Below, one piece after another: positions 31,416 through 43,000 of a DNA stretch of 64,000 bases. Within the stretch, counting starts at the first letter, position 1, and each line of letters begins with the position of its first letter. A program made the position numbers and the translations under genes. The DNA is from Nothopassalora personata (lineage: Eukaryota; Ascomycota; Dothideomycetes; Mycosphaerellales; Mycosphaerellaceae): positions 1 through 64,000 of the forward strand of contig CM066288.1 in NCBI GenBank assembly GCA_033816765.1. Reading direction: 5' to 3'. Below the pieces are notes generated by a model that had not been told where the DNA came from, made no database searches, and saw only the letters and a program-made list of their open reading frames with translations.

Positions 31416-31646
31416 GGCCGCGTGGTGGTCGCGTGTGGTATATGTTGTAATCCTGTGGTGTTGTTGTGGTATTTGGTGCTGGAGGTGGTGCTAGACGGTG
31501 TATGGTGTGTGCTGTGTGGTGTTAAGTTACACATCGCTGGCAAACCCGTGTGCGAATGCTCATGTGAGGTTTGCTAGGCATGTGAAGATTGCTTGCATGT
31601 GCTAAAGATCAAGTGAATCCAGCATGTGAGGCAAACAAGGCCATTC

Positions 31647-32045
31647 TGAACAATGGAGCGCGTCCCGCTTCGAGGCTTCTAGAGATACCTCGCCATTGAT
31701 TCAGGCTCTTTAGGAAGACTGGAGAACATGTGGGATGAATATTGCGCGACGTGCACACCGAGTATGTGATGCCAAGGATGATGTCTTGAGCGGTATGGCG
31801 CGTCGGGCTTCGAAGTTTTCAGAGATACCTCGCATTTGATCTAGACTTTGTATGGAGTTCGCCGCACACTCGGGATAGGTAGTGCGCGACGCGTGTATCG
31901 AGCGTCTGACTGAGCCAATCCATGACATTGTGAGCACTGGAGCGCGTCGCACTACGAGAGTCCAACAAGGGCTGGGCTATTCATCCAGGCTCTGGAGGAT
32001 GGTCGAGAGACGTTTGGAGATAGTATTGCGCGACGCGCTGTGCCC
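31647..32045. repeat. Degenerate tandem repeat, three units of about 140 bp
   Basis: Units start near 31647, 31787 and 31931. Each has GCGCGTC followed by a CTTCGA/CTACGA word near its start and TTGCGCGAC or GTGCGCGAC near its end. Units 1 and 2 also share AGAGATACCTCGC. The array fills the gap between the Cys-rich gene and the transporter gene and ends at the transporter stop codon. No coding frame is supported. Confidence 0.7.
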
Positions 32046-32050
32046 TATCG

Positions 32051-33280
32051 TTACGATACTGCCTCGTTGTCTTCGCGCGGTTGCTCGATGTCTCTACGCC
32101 GTGCTTCGTCCTTGTCGACCCATCGGCGAAAGATGACAATAGCTATGCTACCCCCGGCAATCATAATGGCTTGGTAGACGACAATAGGCACCTGGATCTT
32201 CGACGATAGCTCCAGACTCAAGCCAGAGAAGAAAGATGTAGCTAGGGGAACTCCTACAGCAGGTCCTTTGCCGGTCACGCAATAGGTGATTGCCACAACA
32301 TCCTTCTTCGGGAACCATATCAGCGACACGAAGCATGAGACTGCAAAGTATAGCAGAAACATCGCCAGTAGAATAAAGACCAGGAACACGAGATTGCTCG
32401 GCGGTATGCCATCGAATGCAGAAGAGCGAAACGCTTGATCGTAAGTGGACCAAATAATCACGATCATGCACAAGCTTCCCAGCTTGTTGAACTTCCATCT
32501 TCGGAAGACTGTGTCGCAAGCTTTGGGAAAGAAGTGCCGCACGACCTGTCCAGCTACCAGCGGTACATAGATCGAGAGACCAAGCTGCTTCAGCACTCGT
32601 CGGTAGATCTCGGTGAAGTTGCCTGTCGAGTCTGGTAGGATCTCATTGTACCAAGTCGGGACCGTCACGTACAGTGCAACAAGCGCTGGAGCAATGAAGA
32701 CGCCGATGAAGTTGCCGATAGTCGTTTGGACGACGGTAAGCTCGGTGTTGCCGTGTGCTTGGCGAGTCATGACCACGTTACTGGCCATGGTGGTGGGCAC
32801 TGTACCAACAAAGACCAGCCCGATGAGTAAGCCGGGATCCATGAAGTCCTTGTTGGTGGCTGCTGCGCTGACTACGGCGAACATCAAGCCGGAGCACATG
32901 AGGAAACAGTGTCCTTGGACCCACAGATGCGTCTTCCAGCGGGAGTAGTTGCGGAGTAAGACGTTCGTGTCGAGGGCGCAGCCCGTCGAGAAGAAGATGA
33001 TGCTGACGCAGAGATACGAGATGACGGTCGATTTGATGTGCTGGTGAGATTCAGGCACGTGGACTTGTGATGCGATGGCGATGACAAAGCCTATGGCAAG
33101 CAGGAACCACTGGTCGGCCAGGAATGTCTTGCTCGCCCTGAGCCATCCATCGCCTTGTCGGTGCGGTATCCTCCTGGCTGGTGGTTGGATCGGGAGCCTT
33201 GACGGTGCATAAGGCGTTGTTCTGCTTCTCGCCACGGGAATGTGGTAATGCGCAGCCATCTGTAACCATCGGCAAGGCAC
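32051..33280 (-). CDS. SLC10A7/Rch1-like membrane transporter
   Basis: 409 residues with about ten hydrophobic segments. The motif GTVPTTMASNVVMTRQAHGN is typical of the SLC10A7/Rch1 branch of the bile acid:sodium symporter superfamily. Yeast and Candida Rch1 members act at the plasma membrane and restrain calcium uptake; a similar role here is an inference. The first ATG is used at 33280, but a second at 33259 (MAAHYHIPVARS) is equally possible. The N-terminus is Pro/Arg-rich and cytosolic in appearance, and the C-terminus is charged. Divergent from the alcohol dehydrogenase gene. Confidence 0.85.
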   Translation of the reverse strand: MPCRWLQMAAHYHIPVARSRTTPYAPSRLPIQPPARRIPHRQGDGWLRASKTFLADQWFLLAIGFVIAIASQVHVPESHQHIKSTVISYLCVSIIFFSTGCALDTNVLLRNYSRWKTHLWVQGHCFLMCSGLMFAVVSAAATNKDFMDPGLLIGLVFVGTVPTTMASNVVMTRQAHGNTELTVVQTTIGNFIGVFIAPALVALYVTVPTWYNEILPDSTGNFTEIYRRVLKQLGLSIYVPLVAGQVVRHFFPKACDTVFRRWKFNKLGSLCMIVIIWSTYDQAFRSSAFDGIPPSNLVFLVFILLAMFLLYFAVSCFVSLIWFPKKDVVAITYCVTGKGPAVGVPLATSFFSGLSLELSSKIQVPIVVYQAIMIAGGSIAIVIFRRWVDKDEARRRDIEQPREDNEAVS

Positions 33281-34154
33281 GCGGCCGTTGTCGGCCGCAC
33301 GAGGATCCGCGAATCGAAACGGCCTACCACTAAGACCGAACCCTTGCTAAGCACCCTTGTCCTCTCCTACTGTGATTGCACGACTTGCATCTGTACAGTA
33401 TATCTGACCTACATACATCGACACCCGACCCGACAGCCAAAATGCATCATCCCATCCCCGCAGATCTCCATATGCGGGGACCATTGGCCCACATTCCGTA
33501 TCTTACTTAGCACGAGTTCTAGGGAGCAACATAACCCCCCCCCCCGCCTTTATAATTCGTCTGATGCATCTCGGAAAATCTACGGGCAGTTGTAAAACGG
33601 GGATATATATACCGTACGCGTATAAACTAGTTTAAGAGGTAACATACGGTCGGCGCTTCCGATCGAATCTATAGGGCGTACTAATATCGGCGTGGTCGTG
33701 TCGCCATAGCAATCTCAAATCGCATTGTCGTACTATTCTACAACGAGCTACACTAAAACGCACCCTATTGTATTTAATGTTCGACGCTTCGCCAGGGGCT
33801 CGCCACAGTATAAGCGGACCAGCCCGGTTGGTTACATGGCTCGCTGAGGTGAGTCCTAGAGGGCTAATAATCTGTTTTTGAGTTCGCGTCTGGGCTGCCA
33901 TGTGTGTCTGCGTTTCCTTATCATCGGTTCGGCTGATGCAGTTAATGGCAAGCCTCAAAGTTGATTGCACCCAAGCTCTCTGGAGGAGCGTCGGTACAAG
34001 TATTTTAGTGTTTACCTCTCGTCTTTTGACCCTCTGTCTCTCTCTGTCTTGAGTGGAAGAGCTAGCTTCGAATCACATTCCTCCTTTCATCAGAAACATT
34101 CGGCAGCAGGAAGAGCAGAACTTGCACAGGAAATATCAACCAGTTGGCTGCAAT
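33281..34154. other. Intergenic region between divergent transporter and dehydrogenase genes
   Basis: Holds the promoters of both genes. A run of C lies near 33534-33545. A short TA-rich, CpA-poor patch near 33590-33690 looks like an old RIP relic. No coding frame is supported. Confidence 0.5.
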
Positions 34155-35359
34155 ATGACGTCCACAAAGGCGATCGTGTGCCACGACACTTACGACAATG
34201 GTGGATGGAAGATGGAGGAGGTCGGCTTGAGGGCGTTGAAAGAGGGCGAGCTTTTGGTTGAGATGGTTGCCACGGGTGTATGCCATACAGATGCCCTGAT
34301 TGGAGGCATTCCTGGAGGAGTAGCTCCACTTGCTTTCTATCCTAGAATCTTGGGACATGAAGGTATGACTATGATTGATCTTCGTAGCGAGATGACCCAG
34401 AAAGCTAAGACTTCCAAGGCTCCGGCTACGTAAAGGAAGTCGGTCCAGGCGTGACAGTGGCCGCTGCAGGCGACCCAGTCCTCTGCTCCTTTGCCTTCTG
34501 CGAGACGTGCGAGATCTGCAAGGCCGGGCACCATTCCAACTGCAACTCCTTCAACGAGCTCAACTTCGGTCCCGCGCCAGCGTTCCATCTTGCCTCCAAG
34601 AGCGGCGAGCCAGAAGTCGGCGGGCTCTTCTTCGGCCAGTCATCCTTCGCGAACTTCAGCATCGTCAAGCAATGCTCAATCGTCAACGCAAAGGGCATCG
34701 TAGACAACAAGAAAGACCTCCAGCTCTTCGCTCCTCTCGGCTGCGGTATCCAGACCGGTAGCGGGACTGTCGTCAACGTCTCAGGAGCAGGACCAAACGA
34801 CTCCATCTGCATCATGGGTCTGGGTGGCGTCGGCCTGTCAGCAATCATGGGTGCCAAGATCCTGGGCTGCAGACAAATCATCGGCATCGACAAGGTCGAG
34901 TCTCGCATGAAACTCGCAAAAGAGCTCGGGGCGACGCACGTGATCGACGGCTCAAAGCTCGACGAGGGCAAGACGCTCGGAGATGTTGTGAAGGAGATCG
35001 CAGACGGTGTTGGTCCAAATATCGTCGTTGACACCACCGGCGCGCCAGTCCTGATGGATGCGGGCATGAAGTTCGTCCGAAACCACGGCAAGTACATCCA
35101 AGTCGGCTCGCCTCCCCTCGACTACACCCTGGGCAGCGTTGTCGGCTTTGAGTTCATGATTGCCGGAAAGCAGTGGATCGGTGCCATTGAGGGTGGCGCT
35201 TACCCGCCGGATTATGTTCCTAAGATGATTCAGTGGTACAGGGAAGGCAAATTCCCGATCGATAAGCTGATGAAGCTCATGCCTGCGGAGACGTTCAACG
35301 ATGCGATGCATGAGATGCATACTGGTGAAACGATCAAGCCAATTCTGACGTGGTCGTAG
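34155..35359 (+). CDS. Zinc-dependent alcohol dehydrogenase (aryl-alcohol type)
   Basis: Two exons, 34155-34362 and 34419-35359, joined across a 56-bp GT..AG intron. The join gives GHEG|SGYVKEVG and 382 residues. Catalytic zinc ligands are the Cys of GVCHTD, the His/Glu of LGHEG and the Cys of PLGCGIQTG. The structural zinc ligands are in CETCEICKAGHHSNC. The Rossmann motif is GLGGVGLSAI. It resembles medium-chain benzyl/aryl-alcohol dehydrogenases that interconvert alcohols and aldehydes with NAD(P)+. The start MTSTKAIVCHDTY is preferred over an upstream in-frame ATG at 34053 because family similarity begins there. Likely cytosolic. Confidence 0.88.
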
Positions 35360-35797
35360 AGGAGTGGCCGAGTATGGAGTGGAAGAAGCTGGCGGAGTTG
35401 TGAAGAGTGAGGATGAGATACCATTGACGAGAGGATAATTGCGGGTGTATATGTAAGGTGTCAAGTTCACGCAAAAAGAGAAATCCACCCTCCTATCGTG
35501 AATCGCTCACCTCACTCACCTCGCTATGCTCGCTTCTAACGCCGTGTATGATCGTTCAGCCATTCATTCCCCCAGATATGGCGGTCTCCATATCATCGAA
35601 ATCTTTGGCTTGCAACGAGGCCTTTAAGACTCATTCTTCGAGGTCGTCCGTGATCGAGTCATTATTTGGGATCATCACCATGAGTGATTTCCATACTCAT
35701 GCATCCGAAGTTCTCAATGCCACCCGGAAGATAGTCCTTGAGGTTATCAAGCGGTCCACGCTTGTAGGTTGGGCCTACTCAATCGTTAGTAAAGTCT
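35360..35797. other. Intergenic region between convergent genes
   Basis: Holds the 3' flanks of the alcohol dehydrogenase and the secreted protein gene. The open frame across it has no recognisable features. Confidence 0.5.
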
Positions 35798-37360
35798 TCA
35801 AGCACGGTATGACCTGAACTTACATCTATCGAGTATCATCTGGAATTGATCGATGCACCACTGACCCTCGTCCACGGTAAGACCCTCAGCTTTTCCAAGA
35901 CTGCCCTTGTCGCAAGCTCTGGCGTCGGCGGTGACTTGAATTCGGACTTTGTAGCCCTCGGGAAAAGCAGCCGCTTTGTAGTCTTGTTGGATCTTGCCGT
36001 CTGCCAATTTCGGGGCAGGACCTAAGCCCTTCTTATTCTTAGGCGGACGAGGAGTTGGGGATGCGTATCCTCGCCTATAAGCCTCTGAACAGTATGAACT
36101 GATAGCCTTCTTGACATCACCTGTCTCAAAGCCGATGAAGTTGGCATTGTCAGGATGGCATGTTGGGCTCGAAAGTGCCACCATACCGCCGGCAGTGGGA
36201 CTCGGAGTGTAGGCAAAAGTTGGAGCCGGGGGAGGATCAATCCTAAGTGAAGAATCAGGGACATTGGTGTAGGGGCACAGATCCTGGTAAGTCGTCAAAC
36301 TGCCGTCTATCTCTGTAGTGGACGTCGCGATACTAGTCATGTAGATCATTCCATCCTGGCAGTCGCAGTAGTGAGAACCAGGAGGGCTACGCTTGAAGAG
36401 GCCTCGCTTGTCCGGATTCGCGCCATGTTGACAGAACTTGGGAGGGAGTCCGTCCTGGCCTTGGTCATCATTGGGGTCGATGACTGCATCAGTTGGGCAT
36501 GCGGGTCCATGCTCCTCCTCATCTAGCTCGTCTTCGTCTTCTTCGTCGTCTGAAGCTGTTGGTGTAGCTGCTGAGGTAGTCTTTGTACCGCCTGGCTTGC
36601 CGGAAGGAAAGAAAGTAGTTGTCGCAGACGGCGCCGTAGACGTGTTTCCATCACCCTTTGAAAGAGTCGGCATGCCCTCTATTGGAATGTCGATTTCCAC
36701 GAGAACATCGTTGGTATCATGCAGGACCTTATCGACCTTCTCGACCATCTTGCCAGGGACGAGCTTCGAGTAGTCTGGGAAATATTTGCCGACCGGATCA
36801 ACAACCATAATGCCCGCGTCACCTATCACGGTCCCAATCGTGCGCAGACAGCCGCCTCGATATCCTGCATCCATCGCATTCCAGTCAAAACTCAGTCCAC
36901 CCCCGGCACGCTTGATTTTGCGAATCTTGGCTTTGTCGGCACACTCATTGGCGGTGTCGATGATCTCCTGTCGTAGCTCTGGGGTCATGTTGATCTTCCA
37001 TGGCTGATCGGTTGCCGTAGGCAGGGCGATGCTTATTTTGGCAGTAGTAGTGATGGTTTGAGTCACGACTCCTCCGTTCGGTAAGCTGAACACAGAGGAG
37101 GTCGAAAGCTGCGTGACTGACCCACCACCAAAGGCAGGTGCGTTGACGCGGCATTCGGTATGCCACGAAGATGAGGCGCCCTCGACGTAGACACAGTTTG
37201 TAGGCGCATCCTGTCTCTTCTCTGCATCCACGTGCCTGCTACGGGTTCCAGTCATGCTTCGGGTTGGAATGGCCTTTGGTGGAGTGGTTTTAACAGCCGC
37301 AGATGCCAGACTTACAGCCGCGGCTCCTAAGAACAGCATATTTCTCAGAGTATGTGCCAT
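35798..37360 (-). CDS. Secreted hypothetical protein with Kex2-type sites
   Basis: 520 residues from ATG 37360. The frame is open 99 codons further upstream, but this Met is followed by a signal peptide (hydrophobic core LFLGAAAVSLASA). Dibasic KR sites at DAEKRQD and NPDKRG-LFKRS suggest Kex2 processing. A Ser/Thr-rich and acidic linker (DDEEDEDELDEEEHG) splits the protein. The C-terminal half is Cys-rich and ends in a C..WCIDQF..ILDRC pattern seen in some fungal secreted proteins. It is probably exported to wall or medium. No enzyme family is recognised. Confidence 0.75.
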   Translation of the reverse strand: MAHTLRNMLFLGAAAVSLASAAVKTTPPKAIPTRSMTGTRSRHVDAEKRQDAPTNCVYVEGASSSWHTECRVNAPAFGGGSVTQLSTSSVFSLPNGGVVTQTITTTAKISIALPTATDQPWKINMTPELRQEIIDTANECADKAKIRKIKRAGGGLSFDWNAMDAGYRGGCLRTIGTVIGDAGIMVVDPVGKYFPDYSKLVPGKMVEKVDKVLHDTNDVLVEIDIPIEGMPTLSKGDGNTSTAPSATTTFFPSGKPGGTKTTSAATPTASDDEEDEDELDEEEHGPACPTDAVIDPNDDQGQDGLPPKFCQHGANPDKRGLFKRSPPGSHYCDCQDGMIYMTSIATSTTEIDGSLTTYQDLCPYTNVPDSSLRIDPPPAPTFAYTPSPTAGGMVALSSPTCHPDNANFIGFETGDVKKAISSYCSEAYRRGYASPTPRPPKNKKGLGPAPKLADGKIQQDYKAAAFPEGYKVRIQVTADARACDKGSLGKAEGLTVDEGQWCIDQFQMILDRCKFRSYRA

Positions 37361-39103
37361 CTCGATGGAAGTTCGTGCGAAGCTGGAAGCTTTCCCTTGT
37401 TTTCCCAAGCTCAATGATGTGTGCTGTATGCTGTCCAGGGGTGGCAAGCCTAACAGCAGAATCTTCTTGTCGTTGAAGGTGACTCTAGCAGCGGAAGTGT
37501 TCTTGCTACTGATCAGCACGTGCTGTTTGGAGTCGTCGCTCTGACCAGGGGAGAAGAAGGTCCTGATAGATACGGCGCAGGATCTGGACTTGGTGTTGAA
37601 GGCTATCGCAAGCTTTGCAGTATGAAACCGGTAGGCTACCAAGTAGTCCAGTGCCAATATTGGTGGTGTTGTGCTCTGGTGTGACGATGTGGTAGTCTAA
37701 GGAAGAGAGCGAATTAGTGCGGGTGGGTAAGGATGTGGTTGTAGAAGAGAGGAAGCCGAAGAGGCTTAAGACCTCTGCGATGCTCGTTCTCTCGTGCCAA
37801 TGCTTGCTGCAGCGAGCATGTGGTCTCCGCGGCAGCGAGAGGAGTGTTAAGCTTGTGCTCTTCGAAGTTGACACGTGAGCTGCGGAAGATGCTCTGGCTA
37901 ATGGACTGCAAGGTCGACTGTCAGAAGAGGAGTCGGTCGATGGCAGATCTTCTGAGCTGGGGTGCTGTGTGCTGCTTAGGGCAGCCGTATGGTCTCTCAC
38001 CCGCAGCCTGTTATGGCTTGGACCAAAGCTTGGAATGTCGGCCTGGACTGGTGGACCAGTCTTCTTGGTTGTTGGAGCGAGCTATTGGTAGTGGAAGGTG
38101 GGTCGTTGGTGATGAATGCTGTCGGAAGGGGTGGGAGCGGGATGATGTCGAGAGGAAGGTTGGGGTTAGAAGGATAGCCTTAAGACCTCGTGGGTCCAGT
38201 CCAAGCTGCGACGTCTCTTTCGCGAGAACAGGTCACGCACCCTCGCCATTGCAGAGCCGTGGTTTGTCGACTGCAAAGCAGCGTGTGTAATGCAAAGAGA
38301 GACTGAAGCCGCTGCATGTGCCAAAGATGACCCATGGCTGACATTAAAACGACAGAAGAGCCCTATGTCTGAAAACTGATCTCAGATCGAGGATTCCAGC
38401 GCCAGATGCATGAATGCTCACTCAGAGTCCAGGCTCAGTCCAGATAAAGTCCGCTGTCCAGAGCAAGAGGCTGGAGGACACTATGCTGCTTCCACGCCGA
38501 GTTCGAAGCAGCAAGCCGACCAGAACGCAGCTTGGGCCGAAGACCTAACACCATACCGTTCCAAGTAATATTGTTCACACATAGGCAGCATAAGATTTAG
38601 GAGCTTGCTTACCTTTGACAAACCACTACCGAGCAAGTCCTATATAACCTGCTTCCGAAAGTTTTCAACATTTACCATTTCCCAGCAAAACACAATCTTA
38701 ATAGGCGCTGATAATCGTCCGCGGCTGTAAAAAAGGTGTATGAGAGGGAGGGGGGGGGGTTTGCACGAAGGACAAAGTTTAGAAGAAAGGCTCATCCTCA
38801 CGCTTCGAACGGAACAGAGACTACACGCAGTCATCGGAAGAGAGTGAAGTAACATACCTCGTCCTCAAAAATACACTACTCAAGTGAGAGCAACGAAAGA
38901 GGTCCAGAGATGTTTGCGATTCGTAACACGAGGCGACTGTTAGCGCACTCACAGGTACTCGCAACGATCGAGGGGCTCTCACCTCTTGACCAACTTCCAA
39001 GCTCACGAGTCGCTTCACAGAGGTTAATTGAACGGAGGATTCATGTGGTTCGAGCGAGAGACTGGTCAGCAAAGGATAGACCTAGCTAGCTTTAAAGACC
39101 CAC
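37361..39103. other. Long intergenic region
   Basis: About 1.7 kb upstream of the secreted protein gene. It contains a G-rich run (38748-38759). Several short frames exist on both strands, none with recognisable features or a matching neighbour exon. Confidence 0.5.
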
Positions 39104-39967
39104 TCATCTTCCACCTCGTCCACTGCCAGGACCCGATACTCCTCTGCCAAGGTCGGGACGTCCCTGAGTATACCTCCCCTGTGTTGAAAGACCATCCTCC
39201 GGCAACGAAGTGTGTAGAGGCGGTGCACTTGAAGGGGCAGATCCCAAGGCTCCGTTTTGAGGCTGCTGCTGCATAATCACTGTGTTGGTTTGAGCGAACG
39301 CACGTGCCGGCTGCTGCTGGATCAGCTGCTGCTGACGTTGCTGCCAATGAAGCATTTGCTGACGCTGAAATTGACGTTGTTGTTGTTGAAGATGCTGATA
39401 CTGAGCTGGCGAAAGTGCAGTGTGATATGGTTGTGAGTATTGGAATTGCGATGATGGGGAGTTTGGGGGTAGTGCCGGCGGAAGCTGAGACTGTGGCGGT
39501 TGATAATACAGCTTTGGCGGCTGGAAATATGCCGTTGGTCGTGGAGATGTTAGTGTGGGCTGAACTAAACTTTGCTGTTGCATACTGTTTGCGCTTGGAT
39601 ACGATTGATCATTCGCCGTCCGTTGTCGCTTCGCCCCGTTCGAAATTTGCTGGGCTTGCGAAAGAATGCCTATGCCTGGTCCTGGTAGAAAACCTATAGC
39701 TGGTCTACGCGGGTGATGCGTCTGTTGTTGGCCCTGGTCTTGGACCTGTCGTTGAGGTATCGTCTGCTGCTGAGTCGTCGGCTGCTCCGGAAGGGGCGCT
39801 GTACCTTGGAATGAGATAAGATTGCCCGAAGCATCGGTGATCGTGATTGAGTCGCGGCTCTCCACAAGACGCGGCGACAAATACCAAGAAGGTATGGGGT
39901 AGTAAGTCCAGGGAAAGGCAACGAAGTCTGCTCCATTATGAGTGGAGTCGTTGTCGCCTATTGTCAT
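39104..39967 (-). CDS. Gln/Pro-rich disordered hypothetical protein
   Basis: 287 residues. The first ~60 are of mixed composition (NGADFVAFPWTYYPIPSWYL). The rest is low complexity: Gln runs (QHLQQQQRQFQRQQMLHW), Pro/Ser/Tyr-rich parts and a Gly/Arg-rich end. It resembles disordered transcription or RNA-binding adaptors, but no domain is recognised. The start lies only 93 bp downstream of the CAND1 stop on the same strand, which leaves little room for a promoter. It may be a 3' neighbour with an unrecognised upstream exon. Confidence 0.55.
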   Translation of the reverse strand: MTIGDNDSTHNGADFVAFPWTYYPIPSWYLSPRLVESRDSITITDASGNLISFQGTAPLPEQPTTQQQTIPQRQVQDQGQQQTHHPRRPAIGFLPGPGIGILSQAQQISNGAKRQRTANDQSYPSANSMQQQSLVQPTLTSPRPTAYFQPPKLYYQPPQSQLPPALPPNSPSSQFQYSQPYHTALSPAQYQHLQQQQRQFQRQQMLHWQQRQQQLIQQQPARAFAQTNTVIMQQQPQNGALGSAPSSAPPLHTSLPEDGLSTQGRYTQGRPDLGRGVSGPGSGRGGR

Positions 39968-40060
39968 GTAACCATCTGGTCCGACTAGTAAAGTATTCTG
40001 TCCCTCCCATGCCCAAGGTTCTTGTACCCGAAGCTTGGAAAGATCCGCCGCGAGTTCCTC

Positions 40061-43000
40061 CTAGGAGTTGCTCCGGAGCTCGTCCTCTGCAGCTTTGACA
40101 AGTGCTGAGAAGTCCTTCTTGGCCCAATCGAAGTATTCCTTCCAGGCACGACTACCATCAGCGCTCTCGTTGGCGAAGGTCTTGTGAAATAGGACAGAGA
40201 CCTTGACCACCGCCTTCTGCTGTTCGGCAAGCTTCTCGAGCTCTTGCTTGACTGCAGTGTCCTTTGGCTTGAATGCGAGGACACCGCGGAACTGCTGGGA
40301 CAAGGCGTCCAGACGACGCTGAGACTCTGCTGGCGCAATGTTGAGCAGCTTGCCAAGGACCAGACAGCAAAGGATCTTGATCTCGTGCTCATCGCCAGCA
40401 CCAGCTACAACGCGATCATAGTAGGCCGAGATGTCAAGACGAGCACGAGAAGCAGGTGAGTCCAGCAAGGCATACAATGACTCGTAAGCGGCTTTGCGCA
40501 TCTCGAGACCGTCGTCCACCTTGTGCTTGAACGGACCCATCTGCACTTCGCGAATCAACTCTGGCCGAATCACAGTCGCCTGCATCACTGGCGGCAGCAG
40601 TTGCGACAGATGTGGTAGAATCAGATCAGGCTTGTGCTGTAGGGCACCGCTGAAAGTTGCGAGAGCAAGGCGCTGGTTCTCTAATAGTGGCTCGCTCAGC
40701 ATGGTGGCAAGCATTGGAATGGCCGATGCCTGCAGGTTGCCATTGTATGAGCTGTCCGTGTCCGAGAAGACGTAGCGAAGTGCAGAAATGACCATGCCAC
40801 GGATTGTCGGGTTCTGGTTCGACAGATAGCTCTGCAGCTGCGGGAGGTATGAAGCCGGATCAATGATGGCAAGCCGGCCAATGACTTCAGCTCCGACAAC
40901 CTTGTTGTCTTCCGCCTGACCAAACGCGATGACATTGTCCCATAGTTTCTTAGTGTACGGTCGGATCTCATCCTCTGCGTTGTTGTGTTGAAGCAGTTCC
41001 TTCACGGAGTGGAGCAGAAGATACTGACGACCTTGTGCCATGGCATCAAGGATCGATGGCAGGTAACTCTGAACGTTACCTGCACCTGCATGGCCAAGTG
41101 CCACCGCAGCAGCAAGCTTGACCTTCTCTGACGAGTCGTCAAACCACGGAATGAAACTGTTGGGCTGGAGTGGGCTGGAGGTACCCTTTCGTAGCCCGGC
41201 CTCACCCATCACCGACAATGCCAGACATCTCTTCGACTCGTCGGACTGCTCGAGCTCCTTGGCGAAAGCATCGAGGCTCACACCAATGCTGCTGCCACCA
41301 GAAACAAGCAGCGTACCAATGACTTGGCCAGTGACATCAGTGTCACCTTGTGGCGCCACCTGGAGGAGTGCGGCCATCAAGCCTTGACCAGCGCCGGCCT
41401 GTCCAACAGCCTCCACGCAAGTGATGAGCGAGTCGAGTGCAGGTCCTGAGAGAGGCGACTGCACTATGCTGCAGATTCCGCTGATCACATTCGGGACCGC
41501 TACCAGAGCTGGTCTGTCCTTGGCGAACGCTGCCAGAACCACTAGACCTGGTGCCATCATGTGGAGGTCCTCAGAACCCAGAAGCGGCACGAGTAGCTGA
41601 ACGAGCTCGCCCACGACCTGGTCACTAAGACATTCGCGCGACGCAGAGTTGATGGCAAGCATTCTCAAAGCACTCAGACTGGCTCCGCGAAGGGCCCTGT
41701 CAGACTTGCGAAGCTGGGCACCAAGCTCGAGCGAAGCAGCCTCCACAAAGTCTGGCTTGAAGTCTTTCTTGCTCTGCGCCAGCACAGCTATCGTGTCTAT
41801 CGCGCGGACACAGGCCAGGCGCGTAAGCTCGTTCTTGAGGCGATCTGCAATCAGCTGTTGACCAGCGAAACGATCCTCGTGTGAGAGCAGACTAGATGCA
41901 CTCGCACCAGAAGTCCGACCGATGAGCAGACCAAGTGCCTGGACGGCCTTTCTCCGCACATCTGTGTCGGTATCTTGCGCAGAGATACGGTTGATGATGA
42001 CCTGATAGAGCTTCGTAAGCACATCGCCAGTCTTGCTCGCTGCAGATCTCGGTGGTGTCAGCGCCTTGATGTAAACCTCGATGGTAGCGAAGGCTTCCGT
42101 CGAGACCCTAGCAAAACGGTCCTTCGCTGCGGCCACGAGGGCAGGGACGATCTTCTGGAGATGAGGCTGGATGACTTTGCTCGAATGCATCTCGGCAATG
42201 ACGCGCAGAAGAGCAAGTGCTTCAGTCCTGAGTTGGTTGCCAGCCGTATTGGAGACGGGTCCAGCACTTCCGCTCATTGTCTCCACAACAGGGTCGATGA
42301 CGAGGTCAGCAGACTCGGAAAGTCCTCCTTGCTGTCCCTTGACCATATCCTTCAAAAGTGATATCAAGCCTTGCTTGGTCGGCACAGTGCTTGACTTGAG
42401 CAGTTTCGAGGCCGCCTTGACGATATCAGGATTGATCTTTGCAAGACCCTTGGTGGCCTTGTCGACCGGAGGAGGTGTAGACGGTGATGCGTAGCCGTTC
42501 ATGATAGCCTGCTGAGCATGAAGATCAGAGCCCAAGGAGTCACTAAACCCTCGTCTCCTCTTCCTGCTCTGCGGTATCAGCACATGCTCGTCACGCTTCG
42601 ATACTGCGACATTAAAGCCCGTCTTGGTGATGAGGAACGCCAATGTCGAGATGACTTCAATCCGTACGCTCTCTTCTCTCTCCTTGAACCGCGTTATCAA
42701 AGCTGGGGCGATCTGACCATATATTGCTGGATCATTGGGGTCAAGCGTGCCAACGAGAGCGTGTAGTGCTTTCGCCGAGCTCTTGCGAACCTTCCAGCTG
42801 ACATCGTCTTCATCATCAAAGCCCGTCTCTTCTTCGAAATCTTCATCGGCAGCGAATTCGTACTCCTCTTCCTCCTCTTCTTCCATCTCTTCATCTTCAT
42901 CGTCTGCGACGTCCGGATCATACTTGAGAAACCGCAGGCAAGCCTCGATGACGTCCTTGGTGTATGCGTGCATGTCCTGGGGACATGTCTTCAGAAAACT

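Noticed and set aside
34053..34154. Upstream ATG as start of the alcohol dehydrogenase
   Set aside because: It would add 34 residues without family similarity; the conserved N-terminal strand begins after ATG 34155.
37506..38000. 164-codon minus-strand frame upstream of the secreted protein gene
   Set aside because: Ser/Thr-rich chance frame in the presumed 5' region, overlapping the open upstream extension of the real gene; no domain.
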